DNA of 40,318 nt, from positions 1 through 40,318 of the IMG/VR virus record IMGVR_UViG_3300009774_000126. One strand, written 5' to 3'. Numbering within the stretch: the stretch's first letter is position 1; each line of letters opens with the position of its first letter. The DNA comes from a virus. Both the position numbers and the translations under genes were made by a program. The notes beneath the pieces are model-generated. The model did not search any database and was not told the DNA's origin. It saw only the letters and a list, made by a program, of their open reading frames with translations. Below, one piece after another: positions 37,422 to 40,318 of this stretch.

Positions 37422-37525
37422 TGATAACTCCTATAACTGATTGGGAAAATAATGATGTATTAACAAAAATAGATTTTGACAGAATAGAAAAAAATATTGA
37501 GTATCTTAGAATACTTTTAGGATAG
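37421..37525 (+). CDS. 34-residue peptide resembling a tail-fibre anchor
   Basis: MITPITDWENNDVLTKIDFDR... then IEKNIEYLRILLG. Its TDW ... DFDRIEKNIEYL matches the start of the next gene (LDW ... DMNRIESNIDFI), so it looks like a free-standing copy of the N-terminal anchoring segment. The ATG shares a base with the preceding stop, and AGGGAGG lies upstream. It may be a true small protein or the relic of a truncated fibre gene. Confidence 0.55.
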   Translation: MITPITDWENNDVLTKIDFDRIEKNIEYLRILLG

Positions 37526-37533
37526 GTGATAGT

Positions 37534-38400
37534 ATGCCATGGATTAATCCCAAACTAGATTGGATTGCAAACCCAGTAAATCCCACAAGTGTGGACATGA
37601 ATAGAATTGAAAGTAATATTGATTTTATAAATACTGATATAGAAACTAAAAAAGGCTCAATAGTAGATGCCTTGATTAATGTAGGTATACCAACATTAAT
37701 TACTGATACTCATGCAGCAATAGCAGCTAAGATTGCAGCAGCAGAAAAAACAGGGGTAAGCATTACTCCAAGTGCAATAAATCAAGCTATACCAAAGGGA
37801 ATATTTAATACTGGTGGCGGCGTAGTTGTTGGGGATGCTGATTTAGTAGCTAGTAATATAGCAAATTTAAAAGATGTATTTGGAATAATTGGTACATTTA
37901 AAGGAATTAAGAGTATACAACAAGGGAGTTTGTATAATAGTGGAGTTGCTTCCGTTTCGGCTACTATTAATGCGGTTAATATAGATAACAGTATTATTCT
38001 AACCGATTGGAGAACTTTCCCTTCTACTTCTGACCATAATATGTTATATGATTGCTCTTTTGCAAGTACTACTTCTGTAGTTTTAAAAGCATCAGTTAAT
38101 TATTCTGGTGGCTATTTAGATTTTATAGTAATTGAGCTTGAACCAACAGTCATAAAATCACTCCAAAGGGGTGTTGCAACAGTTCAACCTGGAACTCCTG
38201 TAGTCATTGCACTAACATCAGTAAATTTGAGTAAGTCAATAGCATTTTGTGCAGGCGGATATGGAAGGTATAGAGGGACAGGTTCAGATACACAAGGTCA
38301 TATATATGTAAGTACAAAAACAACCACGTCTGTAACACTTACCAATCCACACAGTTCCGCTGGACTAAATACACATTGGCAAGTAATAGAATTTTATTAG
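37534..38400 (+). CDS. tail fibre-like protein
   Basis: 288 residues. Residues 1-35 hold the anchor-like NPKLDWIANPVNPTSVDMNRIESNIDFI. Residues 40-130 include repeats of A/I-rich helix (TDTHAAIAAKIAAAEK) and GVVVGDADLVASNIANLKDVFGIIGTFKG, which occurs in phage tail and fibre proteins. The C-terminal 160 are two related beta units: SIQQGSLYNSGVASVSATINAVNIDNSIILTDW and SLQRGVATVQPGTPVVIALTSVNLSKSIAFCAG start alike, so the domain is duplicated. Probably host contact; receptor unknown. AGGTGATAGT precedes the ATG. Confidence 0.75.
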   Translation: MPWINPKLDWIANPVNPTSVDMNRIESNIDFINTDIETKKGSIVDALINVGIPTLITDTHAAIAAKIAAAEKTGVSITPSAINQAIPKGIFNTGGGVVVGDADLVASNIANLKDVFGIIGTFKGIKSIQQGSLYNSGVASVSATINAVNIDNSIILTDWRTFPSTSDHNMLYDCSFASTTSVVLKASVNYSGGYLDFIVIELEPTVIKSLQRGVATVQPGTPVVIALTSVNLSKSIAFCAGGYGRYRGTGSDTQGHIYVSTKTTTSVTLTNPHSSAGLNTHWQVIEFY

Positions 38401-38410
38401 GAGGTATAGC

Positions 38411-38695
38411 ATGGCTTATTATGCACAATTAGGTAAAGACAATATAGTAGTAAGTGTATCCAATCTATCGGCTAAAGTTGTATCAAGTAGTTTAATAGAA
38501 TTAGCAACCAATGATACTTTATTACTTGGTATGACTTATAATAATGGAACATTTATAGATACACCAATCGTTGAACCATTACCAGAACAACCGGATAGGA
38601 TTGATGTATTAGAGCAAAAGGTAGCTGAACAAGATATGGTACTAGAAGAAATAATGTTCGTAATTATACCTGAAATGATGGGAGGAGGAATTTAA
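38411..38695 (+). CDS. tail-associated hypothetical protein
   Basis: 94 residues: a beta N-terminal half (AYYAQLGKDNIVVSVSNLSAKVVSSSLIEL) and a C-terminal coiled coil (PDRIDVLEQKVAEQDMVLEEIMFVIIPEMM), a plan seen in short phage fibre accessory and XkdW-type proteins. AGGAGG precedes the ATG; the stop shares a base with the next start. Confidence 0.65.
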   Translation: MAYYAQLGKDNIVVSVSNLSAKVVSSSLIELATNDTLLLGMTYNNGTFIDTPIVEPLPEQPDRIDVLEQKVAEQDMVLEEIMFVIIPEMMGGGI

Positions 38696-38838
38696 TGATG
38701 GCTATGTATATCGCAACAAAGATTTTAAGTGGTAGTCAAGATTATACCTATGTGTTTAGTATTAGTTTATATAAAAAGTATCAAGACGATGTGGATGCAA
38801 TTCTAATCGGTGAGGGTAGACAAGACTTAATTGTCTAG
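38695..38838 (+). CDS. 47-residue tail-region peptide
   Basis: MMAMYIATKILSGSQDYTYV... then FSISLYKKYQDDVDAILIGEGRQDLIV. GGAGGAGG lies upstream; starts at 38695 or 38698 are both possible. Short genes at this point of the tail operon are common (XkdX-like), but the XkdX pattern itself is not seen. Function unknown. Confidence 0.6.
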   Translation: MMAMYIATKILSGSQDYTYVFSISLYKKYQDDVDAILIGEGRQDLIV

Positions 38839-38850
38839 GGAGGTGATAGC

Positions 38851-39831
38851 TTGATTTTAAATATGGCAACAAAGGCAGGAATAAGAATAACTAACAAAGA
38901 ATATCACTTAGAAAATAATATATTAACACTAGAATTTGATGTAGGAGATTATGATCTAGTAGGTAAAACTGTAACTGCAGTATTTGCTCCTACACAGATA
39001 GAGACAGGAGCCCTAGAAGTAGATGGCAGCATTATAAAGTTATCTATAACAAGTGGGTTAATCGAGCATGGAATAAATTATATTCAACTTAATTTTAGAT
39101 GGAATACAGACAAGCTAGAACAATCAGGTAAGATGATGTGGGTAATAGATATGTCTTTACCTACTACGGAGGTAGCGCAAGAAACAGTAGATATAATAAG
39201 TTATCTTGTTAGCATAGCGACTACCGCTAAAACTGATGCAGATGATTTAGTTGAATTAGTAACATTAGCAGAAGGTATTAGGGTTAGTCAAGAAAACAAT
39301 CGGAAAGATTTAGAGACTATCAGAGTAGATAAAGAAGTAATTAGGGAATCAAACGAAGGTACTAGAAAATCTAATGAGATAACTAGAATAGCAAGTGAAG
39401 TTACCAGAGGTACTAATGAAACTAATAGAGGCGTAGCAGAAGGTAGCAGAGTAACTGTAGAAGGTAGTAGAGTTATTGCAGAGACTACTAGGGTAAACCA
39501 AGAAGCAGCTAGAGTAATAGCAGAAAATGGTAGACTAGCGTTAATAAATAGTAAGGCTAGTCAAGTGGACTTTGATGCACATAAGGCAGAAAATGCGTCA
39601 CATTTGTTAAATTATGCGACACAATCTAATATAAAAGGTACAATCCAATCTGTCGCATTTAATCCAGACAAGTCAATATTAAGAATTGAGCATAGCAGCG
39701 GAAGTAATATTTTAAGAAATGATTCTTTTACGTATGCCACTAATTTAATCACTGAAGTTAGAACTCTTTCTACAGGACAAGTATTAACATTAAAACATCA
39801 TTTAGATACTTTTGTAACGGAGGTAATATAA
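38851..39831 (+). CDS. BppU-like baseplate/receptor-binding scaffold with heptad repeats
   Basis: 326 residues. The N-terminal 115 (ITNKEYHLENNILTLEFDVGDYDLVGKTVTAVFAPTQIETGALEVDGSIIKLSI, FRWNTDKLEQSGKMMWVIDM) resemble the BppU N-terminal domain of Gram-positive phage baseplates. Residues about 145-225 contain at least nine tandem 7-residue units of the form xExxRxx (NEGTRKS, NEITRIA, SEVTRGT, ...), a trimeric coiled-coil stalk. The C-terminal 100 are a small beta head. TTG 38851 is preferred because GGGAGGTG lies 5 bases upstream; ATG 38863 is in frame. Confidence 0.75.
   Translation: MILNMATKAGIRITNKEYHLENNILTLEFDVGDYDLVGKTVTAVFAPTQIETGALEVDGSIIKLSITSGLIEHGINYIQLNFRWNTDKLEQSGKMMWVIDMSLPTTEVAQETVDIISYLVSIATTAKTDADDLVELVTLAEGIRVSQENNRKDLETIRVDKEVIRESNEGTRKSNEITRIASEVTRGTNETNRGVAEGSRVTVEGSRVIAETTRVNQEAARVIAENGRLALINSKASQVDFDAHKAENASHLLNYATQSNIKGTIQSVAFNPDKSILRIEHSSGSNILRNDSFTYATNLITEVRTLSTGQVLTLKHHLDTFVTEVI
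39614..39658. repeat. inverted repeat ATGCGACA / TGTCGCAT inside the BppU-like gene
   Basis: ATGCGACA (39614-39621) and TGTCGCAT (39651-39658) are perfect inverted repeats 29 bases apart, within codons of the C-terminal domain. TTATGCGACACA here matches 12 bases of the cassette flank at 15570-15581. It may be an unoccupied counterpart of the cassette flanks or a coincidence. Confidence 0.35.
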
Positions 39832-39832
39832 A

Positions 39833-40318
39833 ATGGATATGAGTTTAATTATAAATGACAAAGCTAAAGCTGTTCCAGTGCTTTCATTAGGTTCAACAGA
39901 TGGAGTTGCAACATACCCCTTAAAGGTAAAAGATACAACTGGATTATTGTTAGTAGATTTAGATACACCAATTATATTTATTGATTTAGCAAGTAACGTT
40001 TCTATCACAGATGCTATTTCACATTCTTATAAGTTTTCGGTAGCTACTGGCTTGGATTATAACAATATAGCACGATTTAGAAGATGGCAAATATCATTTT
40101 TTCACACTCACAATGCCCCAGTAACAGTAACACTTAACACATATTGCAGAGCATTAAGACAAACATCAGGAGCTGTAGTAATGTATACATCAGCAGGGTT
40201 TATGCCAGCAGGCAATACTAAAAAAATCATAACATCGATTGATGCAGGAGCAGGTTCAAGTGGGATTATATCTGTACCTTTACTTGATGGTATTCATGGG
40301 GATATAGAAGTAGTCATA
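39833..40318 (+). CDS. tail fibre or baseplate-associated protein, cut by the window end
   Basis: 162 codons are visible and the frame is still open at the last base. Beta-rich: MSLIINDKAKAVPVLSLGST, YPLKVKDTTGLLLVDLDTPIIFIDLASNVSI, WQISFFHTHNAPVTVTLNTYCRAL, SVPLLDGIHGDIEVVI. Likely a fibre head or accessory protein after the BppU-like gene. The 11-codon fragment at 3-38 at the start of the window is the probable C-terminal end if the genome is circular. GGAGGTAATATAAA precedes the ATG. Confidence 0.65.
   Translation, partial: MDMSLIINDKAKAVPVLSLGSTDGVATYPLKVKDTTGLLLVDLDTPIIFIDLASNVSITDAISHSYKFSVATGLDYNNIARFRRWQISFFHTHNAPVTVTLNTYCRALRQTSGAVVMYTSAGFMPAGNTKKIITSIDAGAGSSGIISVPLLDGIHGDIEVVI

Noticed and set aside
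1-40318. tRNA genes, insertion sequences, diversity-generating retroelement, known anti-CRISPR genes
   Set aside because: No cloverleaf with a TTCRA-type arm was noticed, no transposase or reverse transcriptase is encoded, and no small protein could be matched to an anti-CRISPR family by eye.

Overview
The window looks like an almost complete genome of a temperate siphovirus with a roughly 40 kb, strongly AT-rich genome. The AT-rich codon use (many ATA and AGA codons), strong AGGAGG ribosome binding sites, the TcdE-type holin, the HK97-type head genes and the phi13-type tail tube point to a low-GC Firmicutes host, most likely a clostridium or relative; the species cannot be read from the sequence. 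Nearly every gene is on the + strand; the exceptions are the integrase and the CI-like repressor. No tRNA, rRNA or CRISPR array was seen. No gap between genes exceeds about 240 bases.

Layout. (1) 1-2651: a metallophosphoesterase, a holin and an amidase endolysin fused to a phosphodiester-glycosidase (NAGPA-like) domain, closed by a strong terminator. (2) 2652-5187: a plasmid-like module with a small XRE regulator, an FtsK/SpoIIIE-type ATPase and a replication-relaxation protein, preceded by tandem 12-bp repeats inside an inverted repeat. (3) 5080-7753: the lysogeny region, with five TAACTAACA-type repeats beside a tyrosine integrase, a 43-codon gene behind a perfect LexA-type box, a peptidase-less CI-like repressor, divergent promoters, a Cro-like gene and an excisionase-like gene. 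(4) 7746-18261: early genes, including an orphan DNA methyltransferase, a DUF1351 protein, a Rad52/Sak-like annealing protein, a replisome organiser, a helicase loader, RusA, a dATP/dGTP diphosphohydrolase-like protein, an HNH protein, and many small zinc-finger and coiled-coil proteins. (5) 18263-21578: an ArpU/RinA-like late regulator and two freestanding HNH endonuclease genes, each preceded by the same structured RNA element. (6) 21586-26889: a second phosphoesterase and the packaging genes (two terS-like genes, an HNH-kinase fusion, terL). (7) 26905-33241: portal, protease, capsid, connectors, tail tube, and tail chaperones with a -1 frameshift. (8) 33256-40318: tape measure, baseplate and fibre proteins, ending inside a gene.

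The order at the two ends (fibre genes at the right, lysis genes at the left) and the reading frames suggest that the ends belong together, so the window is probably a circular genome opened within one tail gene.

The observations most worth following are: a covarying pseudoknotted RNA before both HNH genes; two unrelated single genes bracketed by identical 19-bp and 25-bp flanks, like cargo cassettes; an SOS-box-controlled 43-residue protein converging on a repressor that lacks a self-cleavage domain; the FtsK/relaxation module; and two unusual fusions (amidase-NAGPA and HNH-kinase).
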